Notes: generated by a model from the sequence alone, not told the origin. Numbered from the stretch's first letter, positions 50,900 to 61,009 are shown. The stretch is 64,000 nt of DNA from Brevundimonas aurantiaca (GCF_014199955.1 NZ_JACHOQ010000003.1:434001-498000); one strand, 5' to 3'. Numbers and translations: made by a program.

Positions 50900-53461
50900 A
50901 TGCCCAAGACCCTCCGCCTCAACATTCCCGTCCTCCTGCCTCATGCGCCCGATGTGCAGGACGGCTGCGTTGGACGGCTGATCGCGCTGTTGCGGGCCGA
51001 ACCCGGCGTCTCTGAGGCGCATGTCGCCGAAGGCGAGGGAGGCCCAGAGCTTTGCATCCATTACGACCCCGACCAGCTGTCGCTGGCTCAGGTCCGTCGC
51101 CGTGCGCGTCAGGCCGGAGCCGAGGTCAGTGAGCGTTTCGGGCATCTCGTCGGGCGAGTGGAGGGTGTCCGCCACGCCCGGCACGCCCGCACGCTCGCGG
51201 CCGCGCTCGGCGAAGAAGCCGGCGTGATCGAGGCGGTGCTGGATCCGGCTGGCGCTCTGCGCCTGGAGTTCGACCGGCAGATCACGAACCGTGAGACGCT
51301 TGTCGATCGCCTTGCGAGCCACGGCCTCGCACTGGTCGGAGCGACGGAGGACGCTGCTTCAGCCACTGCAAAGCGCCCTGATGCGCAGCCGACTGCGCCA
51401 TCCGATGACGAGGCCAGTCATACGCCCGATGACGGTCACGGCCATGGCCACTTCGATGGCGATGGCCATGACCACGGACATTCCGAAGGCGACGGGCACG
51501 ACCATGGTCATGGCGGCTTCCTCGGACCCAACACGGAGCTCATTTTCGCGGTCGGCAGCGGTGTCGCGCTCACGATTGGTTGGCTGATCGAGAAATTCAT
51601 TCCGGGCGTGCCGGGATGGCTGCCCTTCGGCCTTTTCCTGATCGCCTATGCCTTGGGCGGCTGGTTCACGGTCGGCGAGGCTGTCGGGAATCTGCGGCGC
51701 AAGCGTTTCGAGATCGACACCCTGATGCTGGTGGCCGCAGCCGGCGCCGCGGCGCTCGGAGCCTGGGCGGAAGGGGCGCTGCTACTGTTCCTGTTCAGCC
51801 TCGGGCACGCCCTCGAACACTTCGCGATGGGTCGCGCCAAGAAGGCGATCGAGGCTCTGGCCGCCTTGGCCCCGCGCACCGCTCATGTGCGGCGAGGAGA
51901 GGCCGTCGTCGAACTTCCGGTCGAAGAGCTGGAAGTCGGCGACCTCGTCGTCGTCCGGCCGAACGAGCGTCTCCCGGCCGACGGCTTCGTCGTGAAGGGA
52001 ACATCCAGCGTGAACCAGGCTCCCGTGACAGGGGAGAGCATTCCGGTGGACAAGCAGCCTGTCCTGAACCCCGAGGAGGCCCGCGCCAAGCCGGCGAATG
52101 TCTCGGCGGCGTCGGTGGTCTTCGCCGGCACCATTAACGGCGGCGGCGCCATCGAGATCGAAACGACGCGTCGATCCAACGACACCACCTTGGCCAAGGT
52201 CGTCCGGATGGTGAGTGAGGCCGAGACCCAAAAGTCGCCGACCCAGCGCTTCACCGATCGCTTCGAGCGCGTCTTCGTGCCCCTCGTGCTCGGTCTGGCC
52301 TTCGTCCTCCTGTTTGCATGGGTTGTCGTCGACGAGCCGTTCCGCGACAGCTTCTATCGGGCGATGGCCGTGCTGGTGGCCGCCAGTCCGTGCGCTCTCG
52401 CGATCGCCACGCCGAGCGCGGTGTTGTCCGGGGTCGCCCGGGCGGCCCGCGCCGGGGTTCTCGTCAAGGGTGGCGCGCCGCTCGAAAACCTGGGAGCGCT
52501 CGACGCCATCGCGTTTGACAAGACCGGGACGCTGACCGAGGGGCGGCCGCGGATCACCGATGTCGTTCCGTTCGGCCAGACGACAGAGAGCGAGCTCCTG
52601 GAGATTGCTGTCGCGGTCGAACGGCTCAGCGATCACCCCTTGGCGGAAGCGATCGTCCGCGACGGAAGCCAGCGGTTGGTCGCCGCCCCCGTTCGAACCG
52701 CAACGGATTTGCGTAGCCTGACTGGCAAGGGCGTCACGGCACGCCTGGACGACCAGGATGTTTGGATCGGCAAACCGGAGATGTTCGGTTCGGACGCCAT
52801 CGCTCCGCTCGCACCGGACACCGAGATCGCCGTCGCGGGCCTTCGAAACCAGGGACGGACGCTCATGGTGGTTCGCCGCGGGACAAAGGATCTCGGGGTC
52901 ATCGGCCTTCTCGACACGCCTCGGGCCAAGGCGCGCGAGACCCTTACCGCGCTCCGCGCGCTCGGCATTCGCCGCATGATCATGATCTCGGGCGACCACC
53001 AGAAGGCGGCCCAGGCGGTGGCCGGTCAGGTCGGGCTGACCGAGGCGTGGGGCGACCTGATGCCGGAGGACAAGGTCGACGCCATCAAGAAACTCCGGGC
53101 GGAGACCAAGGTCGCCATGGTCGGCGATGGCGTCAACGATGCTCCGGCGATGGCCACCGCGACGGTCGGCGTCGCCATGGGTGCGGCGGGATCGGACGTC
53201 GCCCTGGAGACCGCCGACGTAGCCTTGATGGCGGATGATTTGTCGAAGTTGCCCTTCACCGTGGGTCTCAGCCGTCAAACCCGCCGCATCATCCGCCAGA
53301 ACCTGTTCGTCAGCCTCGGGGTCGTGGCGTTCCTCGTCCCGGCGACGATCCTCGGTCTCGGCATCGGCCCTGCCGTCGCCCTCCACGAGGGTTCCACCCT
53401 GCTGGTCGTCTTCAACGCGCTTCGCCTTCTGGCGTGGCGCGGTCCGCGCGGCGTCGAATGA
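50900..53461 (+). CDS. P1B-type metal-transporting ATPase (SPC motif)
   Basis: An 853-residue heavy-metal ATPase. An N-terminal region (residues 1-150) contains metal-binding-like folds and a long His/Asp/Gly-rich insert (HGHGHFDGDGHDHGHSEGD). Then come 8 membrane segments, the catalytic DKTGTLTEG, the HP locus SDHPLAEAI and the hinge GDGVNDAPAM. The transmembrane metal motif is SPCALAIATPS rather than CPC, which assigns it to the P1B-4 (Co/Zn-type) group. GGAG lies about 12 bases before the ATG. It is downstream of the small gene in the metal operon. Confidence 0.93.
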   Translation: MPKTLRLNIPVLLPHAPDVQDGCVGRLIALLRAEPGVSEAHVAEGEGGPELCIHYDPDQLSLAQVRRRARQAGAEVSERFGHLVGRVEGVRHARHARTLAAALGEEAGVIEAVLDPAGALRLEFDRQITNRETLVDRLASHGLALVGATEDAASATAKRPDAQPTAPSDDEASHTPDDGHGHGHFDGDGHDHGHSEGDGHDHGHGGFLGPNTELIFAVGSGVALTIGWLIEKFIPGVPGWLPFGLFLIAYALGGWFTVGEAVGNLRRKRFEIDTLMLVAAAGAAALGAWAEGALLLFLFSLGHALEHFAMGRAKKAIEALAALAPRTAHVRRGEAVVELPVEELEVGDLVVVRPNERLPADGFVVKGTSSVNQAPVTGESIPVDKQPVLNPEEARAKPANVSAASVVFAGTINGGGAIEIETTRRSNDTTLAKVVRMVSEAETQKSPTQRFTDRFERVFVPLVLGLAFVLLFAWVVVDEPFRDSFYRAMAVLVAASPCALAIATPSAVLSGVARAARAGVLVKGGAPLENLGALDAIAFDKTGTLTEGRPRITDVVPFGQTTESELLEIAVAVERLSDHPLAEAIVRDGSQRLVAAPVRTATDLRSLTGKGVTARLDDQDVWIGKPEMFGSDAIAPLAPDTEIAVAGLRNQGRTLMVVRRGTKDLGVIGLLDTPRAKARETLTALRALGIRRMIMISGDHQKAAQAVAGQVGLTEAWGDLMPEDKVDAIKKLRAETKVAMVGDGVNDAPAMATATVGVAMGAAGSDVALETADVALMADDLSKLPFTVGLSRQTRRIIRQNLFVSLGVVAFLVPATILGLGIGPAVALHEGSTLLVVFNALRLLAWRGPRGVE

Positions 53462-53491
53462 CCCGCCTTCAGGAAAGCAAAGGATAGTCCA

Positions 53492-53929
53492 ATGAAACGT
53501 CTCGGCTGGGTTGGCGTCATCGCCGCCTTTCTCCTGATCTCGGTCTTCGGCTTCGGGATGCTCTCGCGGCAGGGTCGCCCGGCGCCGGAGCCGACGGCAG
53601 TCGATGCACGCCCGATCGACCAGCATGCCGGGCACGGCGATGCCGCCTCGGATAATCCCGCCACCCGTTCCTACAAGGAGGCGAACGAGCGGATGCACGC
53701 CGCTATGAACATCGACTACAGCGGCGACGCCGATGTCGACTTCATGCGCGGGATGATCGCCCACCACGAGGGGGCGGTCGCCATGGCAAGGATTGCGCTC
53801 GACCAAGGTTCGGATCCCGAGGTCAAGGGCCTCGCGGAGGAGATCATTCGGACTCAGGAAGCTGAAATTGTCCGTATGCGGGTGTGGCTGGCCAACCGCG
53901 CGGCTCGCCCGGCGGACGCGCAGGGCTGA
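53492..53929 (+). CDS. DUF305 family exported protein
   Basis: A 145-residue protein with an N-terminal membrane/signal segment ([19 protein letters not shown]) and a DUF305 ferritin-like helical domain. [20 protein letters not shown] is the conserved DUF305 stretch with its metal-binding histidines. DUF305 proteins occur beside copper and other metal-resistance genes and may store or bind metals in the periplasm. It follows the P-type ATPase by 30 bases. Confidence 0.85.
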   Translation: MKRLGWVGVIAAFLLISVFGFGMLSRQGRPAPEPTAVDARPIDQHAGHGDAASDNPATRSYKEANERMHAAMNIDYSGDADVDFMRGMIAHHEGAVAMARIALDQGSDPEVKGLAEEIIRTQEAEIVRMRVWLANRAARPADAQG

Positions 53930-53933
53930 AGCC

Positions 53934-54350
53934 ATGGGGGGCAAGCGATCCCCGATCCGGAGCAAGGCTCCTCGATGGCGTCCAGGGCGCTACAAGGGGC
54001 GCGGCCGGTCCAAGCTATACGGGAGGCCAGAGCCGTTCCGGCCGGTGCAGGACACACTGATCGCGATTGGCGCGAGCCTCGTCGCCGGCGCGATCGTCGT
54101 CTGTCTCGCCGTACCGCTGGCGGCGACCTACCGCATCCCGGTGTTCGTGTCCTTCGGCGTTCTCATGTCGCTCCTGGCGATCATGACCTATCGTCTCGGG
54201 CGGAAGGGGCAGGCTGGACGGGTCATGACCGCCGCCATGGCGACTGTATGTCTCTTGGGGTTCGGCCTTCTTGTTCTGACGCGAGATCAGTTGCAGTTCG
54301 GTCCGCGTCATCACGATCACCCCGGAGTGGCCGAAGCGGCACGGCCTTGA
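53934..54350 (+). CDS. small three-span membrane protein
   Basis: A 138-residue hypothetical with a strongly basic N-terminus (RSKAPRWRPGRYKGRGRSK) and three hydrophobic segments (about 43-65, 70-88 and 95-115), then a His-rich tail (GPRHHDHPGV). The ATG at 53934 is 4 bases after the DUF305 stop. It ends the metal operon. The 170 bases that follow, to the SNO stop at 54521, hold nothing I can identify. Confidence 0.6.
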   Translation: MGGKRSPIRSKAPRWRPGRYKGRGRSKLYGRPEPFRPVQDTLIAIGASLVAGAIVVCLAVPLAATYRIPVFVSFGVLMSLLAIMTYRLGRKGQAGRVMTAAMATVCLLGFGLLVLTRDQLQFGPRHHDHPGVAEAARP

Positions 54351-54520
54351 GACTGCAGCGCAGACCGCCAGGCCGCAGCCGGTCTGGGTTTCGCGGGACG
54401 GTGTCGCTCTTCCCATTTGGTAATCGTCGGCGCGCTGCCGCTGTTGATTCCAGTCGCCGGACTTGTCGGTATCGCGCCCGGCGACCCGCAGTGAGCCGGC
54501 AAGCGTAAGTCGCTGTTTCG

Positions 54521-57500
54521 CTAGGCTGCGGCACCCTCCAGGATCGACTGGACCGGATGGCGGCGCAGCACCCCCTCCACGACATCGGGCCGGTCCACCG
54601 GAACGAAGACCCGTGGGGCATAGGCGATGATCTCGACGAAGCAGCCGAGCGAGACCAGGGCGTCACGGTCGGTGCGGCCCCCGACCACTTCCAGCCGCCA
54701 GCGGTCCATGACCCGCGATCGCTTGAGCCACAGGCCGCCCGAAAGGGCGAGCTGGACATTGCGGTCGAGTACGGCCGCAGCGGTGCGCCCGCCATCGGCC
54801 CAGGCGTCGCCGACCTCGGTCAGGCCCAGCGCCGTCTTCAGGCTGGCGGCCTGAACCTCGTCCAGCACGCGGCCCAGCCAACGCCGACCGTCCGGCGCGC
54901 GTACGCGGCGAACCGAACAGCCCTTGGACGGCAGCCTTCCCCAGATTGGCAACAGAAGGCCGGTCGCCAGGGTCAGGCGGCGCGTCCGCCACGGATCGGT
55001 CGCGGCGACTTCGGCGTCCCAGACCGCCCGCCACGCCGCCTCATCGGTCTGGGCCCAGGCCGACTCCTCGAACGTCTTCTCCGGCGTGACCTGATGCTGG
55101 TCAGGCCGCAAGAGGCGCACCGCCGGAACAAGCCGGTCGTCATCGGTCGTGGTGGTCAACCCGAACTCGGCCAGGGCGGCGCGGCCGGAACGGTCGTTGA
55201 CGACCAGGCGGAAGGCCGAGCCTTCAGCGCCTGCCAACGCCGCGTCCGAGCTGACGAGTTCACGCCGCACCTTGAGTTCGAAGGTGACGAGTGCGGTTTC
55301 CGCCCCGGTCGAGACGTCGGTCCGGATGGTCTCCTCCTCCACCACGGCCAACTCCTCAGCCTCGATGTCCTCCAGCCCGCGGTCCAGGTCGGCCGAGGCG
55401 GCGGCCCTTTCGAGAATGCCTGAAAGGATGCCGTCGAAGTCGGCGAACAGGGCGTTCTGGTCGGCGATGCGCAACGCCAGCAGCCGGTTCAGGAAGGTGT
55501 GGATCGGCGGCAGGTCGTCGGAGAGCTTGAGCCCCCCGTCGGCGTCGCGCAGCTTCAGGCCGGTCCTGGTCTCGAAGTCCTCCAGCGTCATGGACGACAG
55601 CTCGCCAAAGCCGAGCGCGCCATAGAAGACGAGCAAGGCGCGTCGCGCCCACGGGCTTTCCAGATTGTCCTCGGCCCGGAACAGACCGGCCCCGGCCGTT
55701 CGGCGTTCGCCGCGCGTCAGGGCTCCCAGCGAATCCAGCCGTCGAGCGATGGTCGAGGTGAACCGCTTCTCGCCGTGGATGTCGGTGGTGACCGGGCGGA
55801 ACAGCGGCGGACAGGCCTGATGGGTGCGATGACTGCGCCCCAGACCCTGGATGGCGGCATCCGCCCGCCAGCCCGGTTCGACCAGGTAGTGCGAGCGGCG
55901 CTGCTGGTTCGGCGCCGAGAGGTCGGAGTGGTAGCTGCGTCCTGTGCCGCCTGCGTCCGAGAAGACCAGGATACGCTTGCGGCCGGACATGAAGGCGTCG
56001 GTCTCCGACCGCGCGGCCGAGGCGCCGCGGCGCTCGACGAGCCGGCGTCCGTCGCGCGCGACGACGCGACGCGACCGTCCCGTGATCTCTGCGACCGCCT
56101 CTGTTCCGAAGGTGTCCAGAAGGGCGTCCAGAACGCCGGGCACGGCGGGCAGGAGCGCCATCTTCTCGATCAGGTCTTCGCGCCGGCGCAACGCCTCCTG
56201 GCTCACGGCGGGCCGGCCGTCGACCATGACCGGGACCAGCGTCACCGAGCCGTCGTCACCCTCGATCGCCTCCATGAGATTCACCGGGAAAGCCTCGCGC
56301 AGATAGTCGAGGACATATTCGCGCGGCGTCAGGTCAATGGAGAGGTTGTTCCATTCCTCCGGCGGGATGGACGCCAGTCTTCGCTCCATCACCGCCTCGT
56401 TCGTCGAAACGATCTGGATCACGGCGGAACGCCCTTCGGTCAGGTCCGCCCGGATCGACGCCGCAAGCGTCGGCGCCTTCAATCCCGCGAGGAGGTGGCC
56501 GAAGAAGCGCAGCTTGGCGCCTTCAAACGCGGAATGGACGGCTGAGGCGGCCAGGCCGCTCTTGGCCTTGCCTTCCTCATCATTGAAGCCGGTCGCTTTC
56601 AGCGCCTCGCCCAGATTGGCGTGGATCAGCTGGAAGGCGTCGGCCCAGGCGTCCCAGATGCTGATGTCGTCCTCGGTCAGGGCGTGGAAGAGCGGCTCGT
56701 ACTCGACGCCCTCGAACGACAACGACCGCGCCACATAGAGGCCGAGCGCCTTGAGCTCGCGCGCGACGAGCTCCATGGCGGCGACCCCGCCCTTGTCCAT
56801 GGCGTCGAGGAAGTCGTCGCGGGTGACGAAGGGCGCCTCCGGCCCGCCCCAAAGACCCAGACGGGCCGCGTAAGCCAGATTCTCCGCGGTGGTGGCGCCG
56901 GTCGCCGAGACATAGAGCACCCGGGCGTTCGGCAGCCGGTTCTGAAGCGCCAGGCCGGCCATCCCCTGCAGGGAGGCCTTCTTCGTTCCCCGCGCCCCCT
57001 TGCCGCCCCCCGCGGCGTTGGCCATGGCGTGGGCCTCGTCGAAGGCGATGACCCCGTCGAAATCCTCGCCCAGCCAGGCGACGATCTGGTCGAGCCGCGA
57101 CATCTTCTGGCCGCGCGCAGGCTGACGCAGGGTGGCGTAGGTGGTGAAGACAATCCCGCGATCCAGCCGCACGCCATCTCCCAACTTCCAGCTGTTGAGC
57201 GGCACGATGTCGTGGGCCCCGCCGCCGATGGCGGCCCAATCGCGCCGGGCGTCGTCCAGCAGGGAGTCGTTCTTCGACAACCACAGGGCCTTGGTCCGCC
57301 CCTGGGCCATGTTGTCGGCGATGACGGCGGCGATCTCCCGGCCCTTGCCGCAGCCGGTGCCGTCGCCAAGGAAGAAGCCGCGCCGGAGCTGGACGGAACC
57401 CTCATCCTCCTCCCGCGACAACCTGAGCTGACGAGCCGACTCTCCCGGCGTCCACCAGGCGGGCAGCATGCCGGCGTGAGCCTCGCCGGCGTAGATGACC

Positions 57501-58801
57501 GTCTCCAGCTGGGCGTCGGAGATCCGGCCGTCGAGACGCACCGCCGCCGGAAGGACCGGCCGGTATGACGGGGCGGGCGGGGCGACCGAGGCCATCGGAC
57601 CGGACTCGACCAGGGCTGACGGGTGGGGCGTCTGCGCCGTCAGGGCGATCCGCGCCAGCCGGTGCGCCTGGTAGAGGCCGACATCGCGGCCCTCGCCCGT
57701 CCAGGCGAGGGTCTGATAGGTGATGGGGGACGCTCCCGCGAGGAAGCCGAGACGCCCGGACGGCAGGGCGAGTGACCGGTCCCGGGGCGCCAGCAAGGTC
57801 TGCGCCCCGAGTTCGAGGCGAACCCTCGGCCTCGCCTTGACGCGCTCGGGCACAGCCGAGGCCAGGGCGGCACAGGCGGCGAGATCTTCACCGTTCGCGA
57901 GCGCAGCGACCGCGGCGCCGCCCTCGAGCCGGTCCAGAACCAGCAACCCGGTCTCCACGCTGGTGCCGTGCCTGGAGAAGGCGCGTGGCGGAAAGCCGAT
58001 CCGGGCGACGACACGCCCCCTGGCGCTCAACCGACGCATCAGACCCTCGTCGATGAGGGCGGTGATCGGCACGACGGCGGCCAGGCGCCCGCCATCGGCC
58101 AGGGCCGAGAAGGCCCCGGTCAGATGCGCCTCCAGATCGGTGAAGGGCGGATTGCAGACCGCGACGTCGAACCCGCCCGCGCCCGGCAACAGGTTCTGGA
58201 CGCGTCGTCCATCAAGACGTGACCGCGTCGCCGAAACGAAGAGGCCGTCGAGCAGGACGGCGCGACCCTCGGCCAGTTCGTTCAGCGTCAGAACTCCGCC
58301 GCAGGCCTCGGCCACGATAGCGATCAGCCCGGTGCCCGCCGAAGGCTCCAGCACTTGGTCACCCGGGCGAACCTGACCGGCCAGCACCACGAGCGCCGCC
58401 AGTTCCGGCGGCGTGGAGAACTGGTCCAGCGCGATCTGATCTTCGCTGCGTCGGCTGTGGGTCAGACCCAGGGCGCCGACCGTCGCCAGAAGGACGGCGA
58501 TGGCGGCCGGCGCGTCCTCGAGCCGCGACACCTGGGGCGCCAGCCGGCGGATCTGCAAAACGGTCGCCGCCTCGATGGCCTCATAGGCGTCCCGCCAGTT
58601 CCACAAGCCCTCGGCGTCCGACCCGCCGAAGCCGGTGGTCATGACGCTGGAGACCAGTTTGCGGTGCAGCGGGCGGGACCGGGCCAGGTGGGTGGCGAGC
58701 ACCCGGGCTGCGGCCATGAGGTTGGCGGCGCGGTCGCACGGGCGTGGTGCGCTGAAGAGCGAGAGGCTGGCGGTCTGAGGCGGTGTCTGCGCGGCGGTCA
58801 T
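54521..58801 (-). CDS. strawberry-notch helicase with N-terminal DNA methyltransferase-like domain
   Basis: A 1426-residue protein. The N-terminal part has a SAM-dependent methyltransferase fold with the amino-methylase motif NPPF (about residue 217). The centre holds a strawberry-notch (SNO) helicase: GDGTGCGKG (Walker A, about 479), FDEAHAM (DEAH, about 588), and the second helicase half with SDAGGTGRSYHSD (about 955) and IQGLGRSHRTHQ (about 985-1000). Such fusions are widespread on alphaproteobacterial ICEs and phages. Modification or counter-defence roles are possible but unproven. The start MTAAQTPPQT is at 58801. A purine-rich leader motif lies 65 bases upstream. Confidence 0.92.
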   Translation of the reverse strand: MTAAQTPPQTASLSLFSAPRPCDRAANLMAAARVLATHLARSRPLHRKLVSSVMTTGFGGSDAEGLWNWRDAYEAIEAATVLQIRRLAPQVSRLEDAPAAIAVLLATVGALGLTHSRRSEDQIALDQFSTPPELAALVVLAGQVRPGDQVLEPSAGTGLIAIVAEACGGVLTLNELAEGRAVLLDGLFVSATRSRLDGRRVQNLLPGAGGFDVAVCNPPFTDLEAHLTGAFSALADGGRLAAVVPITALIDEGLMRRLSARGRVVARIGFPPRAFSRHGTSVETGLLVLDRLEGGAAVAALANGEDLAACAALASAVPERVKARPRVRLELGAQTLLAPRDRSLALPSGRLGFLAGASPITYQTLAWTGEGRDVGLYQAHRLARIALTAQTPHPSALVESGPMASVAPPAPSYRPVLPAAVRLDGRISDAQLETVIYAGEAHAGMLPAWWTPGESARQLRLSREEDEGSVQLRRGFFLGDGTGCGKGREIAAVIADNMAQGRTKALWLSKNDSLLDDARRDWAAIGGGAHDIVPLNSWKLGDGVRLDRGIVFTTYATLRQPARGQKMSRLDQIVAWLGEDFDGVIAFDEAHAMANAAGGGKGARGTKKASLQGMAGLALQNRLPNARVLYVSATGATTAENLAYAARLGLWGGPEAPFVTRDDFLDAMDKGGVAAMELVARELKALGLYVARSLSFEGVEYEPLFHALTEDDISIWDAWADAFQLIHANLGEALKATGFNDEEGKAKSGLAASAVHSAFEGAKLRFFGHLLAGLKAPTLAASIRADLTEGRSAVIQIVSTNEAVMERRLASIPPEEWNNLSIDLTPREYVLDYLREAFPVNLMEAIEGDDGSVTLVPVMVDGRPAVSQEALRRREDLIEKMALLPAVPGVLDALLDTFGTEAVAEITGRSRRVVARDGRRLVERRGASAARSETDAFMSGRKRILVFSDAGGTGRSYHSDLSAPNQQRRSHYLVEPGWRADAAIQGLGRSHRTHQACPPLFRPVTTDIHGEKRFTSTIARRLDSLGALTRGERRTAGAGLFRAEDNLESPWARRALLVFYGALGFGELSSMTLEDFETRTGLKLRDADGGLKLSDDLPPIHTFLNRLLALRIADQNALFADFDGILSGILERAAASADLDRGLEDIEAEELAVVEEETIRTDVSTGAETALVTFELKVRRELVSSDAALAGAEGSAFRLVVNDRSGRAALAEFGLTTTTDDDRLVPAVRLLRPDQHQVTPEKTFEESAWAQTDEAAWRAVWDAEVAATDPWRTRRLTLATGLLLPIWGRLPSKGCSVRRVRAPDGRRWLGRVLDEVQAASLKTALGLTEVGDAWADGGRTAAAVLDRNVQLALSGGLWLKRSRVMDRWRLEVVGGRTDRDALVSLGCFVEIIAYAPRVFVPVDRPDVVEGVLRRHPVQSILEGAAA

Positions 58802-58865
58802 GGGAAGGGCTCCGTCGCCTGGAGCGGCGGGCTCATCCCTCCGGTCCTCCAGGCTCGCGCCCAGC

Positions 58866-58877
58866 CGCCCTTCCTCC
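58866..58877 (-). promoter_or_regulatory. conserved leader motif, SNO copy
   Basis: GGAGGAAGGGCG on the minus strand, 65 bases upstream of the SNO start codon. An 8-bp hairpin (58817-58824 with 58847-58854) lies between it and the start. It also overlaps the 3' side of the ParB-like gene terminator region. Confidence 0.5.
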
Positions 58878-58893
58878 CGCCTTCCATGACGAA

Positions 58894-58922
58894 GGCCCGC
58901 CGCGACGATGTCGCGACGGGCC
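58894..58922 (-). terminator. terminator hairpin of the ParB-like gene
   Basis: GGCCCGCCGCGAC (58894-58906) and GTCGCGACGGGCC (58910-58922) make a 13-base stem with a single wobble pair. It lies 20 bases downstream of the ParB-like stop at 58943. There is no clear T-run. Confidence 0.6.
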
Positions 58923-58942
58923 TCGTCGTCTTCACGCCTGGA

Positions 58943-61009
58943 TCAGGCGGCGTCGTCGAGCGCCGCCTCGCCTTCAGCGGTGACCTCGAAGGCGCCGACG
59001 CCGTCGTCAGCATCGCCTTCGCTCTCTTCCGCCGTATCGCTCTCCGGACCGTCAGCGTCCGACGCCGCGACCTCGTCGACGTCGGGCGGTGTGGTCCAGG
59101 ACAGGCTGGCCGGCGCCCATCCCTTCTCGGCCGCATTCTCCTCGACCCAGGGGATCAGATCGGCCTTCTTCAGCAGGGCCGCTCTCACATCGGCCCGGTC
59201 CATCTCTTCCAGCATCTTCAGCAGCAGGGTTTTGGAATGCGGCTTCAGGAACTCGGCGTCCGGGGTCCAGTGCAGACTGATGTCCGCGCCGCAAAGCTCG
59301 GCGAGTTCAGCGGCTTCGGCCCGGGCCGACTTGCGGATCAGTGTGGTCCGCTCCTCCCGAACATCCAGGGAGAGGGCGGTGAGCTCGGCCAGCAAACCCA
59401 TCTTGTCGCCATGGGCGAGACCATGCACCCAGGCGATCACCGTCTGGCCCGACGCCTCCCACGCGGCGCGTCGATCGTCGAGCCTCTGGCGGACCTCGCC
59501 GTCCAACGCCTCGATGACGCGACCGCCGGTCGGCTTGAAGGCGGACGCGGTCAGGGCGAGGGCGGACTCGGACCTCTGGCCGGAGGTCCTGACGGCCAGC
59601 TGATTGAACAGGCGGGCGATCAGCGCCGTGAAGGCGACGCCGGGATCGTCGGCGAGGGCGCGGATCAGACCGCGGGTGGCCACGTCGGTGCGCACGGCGT
59701 GAAGGGCGTGGTTGACGCCCTCGGTCTCGGGTTCCGGCGTATCGACCTCGGGCGGCCGGTAGACGGGAGCGGCAGCGATGCCCCCCGCGGAGGCGGGCGC
59801 CTCATCGTCGGTCTCGTCCTCGACTTCCGGTTCCACGGGCGTGAAGCACCGGACTTCGATCCCGGTGCGTAGTGCAGGACGCAGGACCAGGGTCGTGGCT
59901 GCCCGGCCGCTCCATCCCGCCTGATCCATGGCCAGGCGGTCGCGGATCATGACGTCGAGCGCGGCGTCCACCGCCTCGGCGTCGGTCGTCTCCGTCAGGA
60001 CCGCCTCGACCCCTTCGACGGCGGCGTTGAAGGCGTCTCGCTTGTCGCGGTAGGCCGCCATCTCCGTGGCCGGAAGCATGCCGCCGTAGACGTAACCGGC
60101 GGCTTCCAGATCGTCCGGCAGGTCCGGTTCGGGGCCCGCCGTGACGTGGACCGCCAGGCCCTCGGCCTCGTAGATCAGGGCGATCTCCCGTGCACGTCGG
60201 GTCCAGGCCTCCGTGAGAATGGCCGGGTCCAGCAGCACCGGCGGCAGCTCGCCGAACAGATCGGTCTCGGAGCGGCCGCCGGCCTCGGCGTATCGCTCCG
60301 GGCCGATGAGGGCGCAGCGAGGGTCGCGCGCGGTGACGCGAGCCTCGTCGAGCTTTTCGGTCACGCGCCAATCCTGGAAACCGTGACCGTCGAGGGTCAT
60401 CCGGGCCAGCTCCGCCTGCTCGTCGGGGTCGGAGAGCCTGGCGAGCAGGCGCGCCTGGCGCAGGTTCAGCCGGCCGAGCCGCAGCGCCTGCAGCGCGACA
60501 TCCGGCAGGGCGGCAAGGGCCGCGAGACGTTTGATGTCGATTTCCGCGTATCCCAGCGCCTTGGCGATCGTGGGCACGCCGAGCTTGCGTTTCAGCATCC
60601 GGCCGATCGCCGCGATGATGTCGGCGACATGGACCGGCACGGCCGTGTTGGTGAGCAGGACGGCCGCGGCCTGGCGGGCGGGATCCGTCTCGACGAAGAC
60701 ATCGACGAGGAAGCTGTCGTCGATACGTCCCTGTTCGACCAGAAGACGAAGCGCCAGCAAGCGCCGCCTGCCGTCGAGCGCCATGTTGGCGGCTTCCTTC
60801 TTTCGACCGGGCCGGACGGTCAGGGGCTGCAGCTGACCGGCGGCGAACAGAGTCTCGGCAAGCAGCGGAATGTCATCGTCGGAGGGCTCGCCGAAGCGAA
60901 GGTTCTCCGGGGCGATGTCGAGATCACGGAGATGGACCAGCGGGCGGTTACGGGTCGACGCGACCTGGAAGGGGGTGGCGACGACGGCGACGGCGGTGGA
61001 ACGGGACAT
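58943..61009 (-). CDS. ParB/RepB/Spo0J-domain protein
   Basis: A 688-residue protein. The N-terminal region (about 25-115) has a ParB-type fold: VHLRDLDIAPENLRFGEPSDDD, LLAETLFAAGQLQPLTV and LDGRRRLLALRLL. A helix-turn-helix (about 120-170, GVPTIAKALGYAEIDIKRLAALAALPD) follows. The long acidic C-terminal half has no known domain. Such ParB-like proteins are typical of ICEs and may aid maintenance or regulation. The ATG at 61009 follows AGGAGAGCC; a purine-rich motif is 55 bases upstream. Confidence 0.88.
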   Translation of the reverse strand: MSRSTAVAVVATPFQVASTRNRPLVHLRDLDIAPENLRFGEPSDDDIPLLAETLFAAGQLQPLTVRPGRKKEAANMALDGRRRLLALRLLVEQGRIDDSFLVDVFVETDPARQAAAVLLTNTAVPVHVADIIAAIGRMLKRKLGVPTIAKALGYAEIDIKRLAALAALPDVALQALRLGRLNLRQARLLARLSDPDEQAELARMTLDGHGFQDWRVTEKLDEARVTARDPRCALIGPERYAEAGGRSETDLFGELPPVLLDPAILTEAWTRRAREIALIYEAEGLAVHVTAGPEPDLPDDLEAAGYVYGGMLPATEMAAYRDKRDAFNAAVEGVEAVLTETTDAEAVDAALDVMIRDRLAMDQAGWSGRAATTLVLRPALRTGIEVRCFTPVEPEVEDETDDEAPASAGGIAAAPVYRPPEVDTPEPETEGVNHALHAVRTDVATRGLIRALADDPGVAFTALIARLFNQLAVRTSGQRSESALALTASAFKPTGGRVIEALDGEVRQRLDDRRAAWEASGQTVIAWVHGLAHGDKMGLLAELTALSLDVREERTTLIRKSARAEAAELAELCGADISLHWTPDAEFLKPHSKTLLLKMLEEMDRADVRAALLKKADLIPWVEENAAEKGWAPASLSWTTPPDVDEVAASDADGPESDTAEESEGDADDGVGAFEVTAEGEAALDDAA

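Noticed and set aside
54351..54520. transposase or remnant at the right edge of the metal island
   Set aside because: No recognisable coding or terminal inverted repeat was found in these 170 bases.
58355..59872. 505-codon plus-strand open frame over the SNO and ParB-like genes
   Set aside because: Overlaps two well-supported minus-strand genes and reads as a Gly/Arg/Gln-rich shadow.
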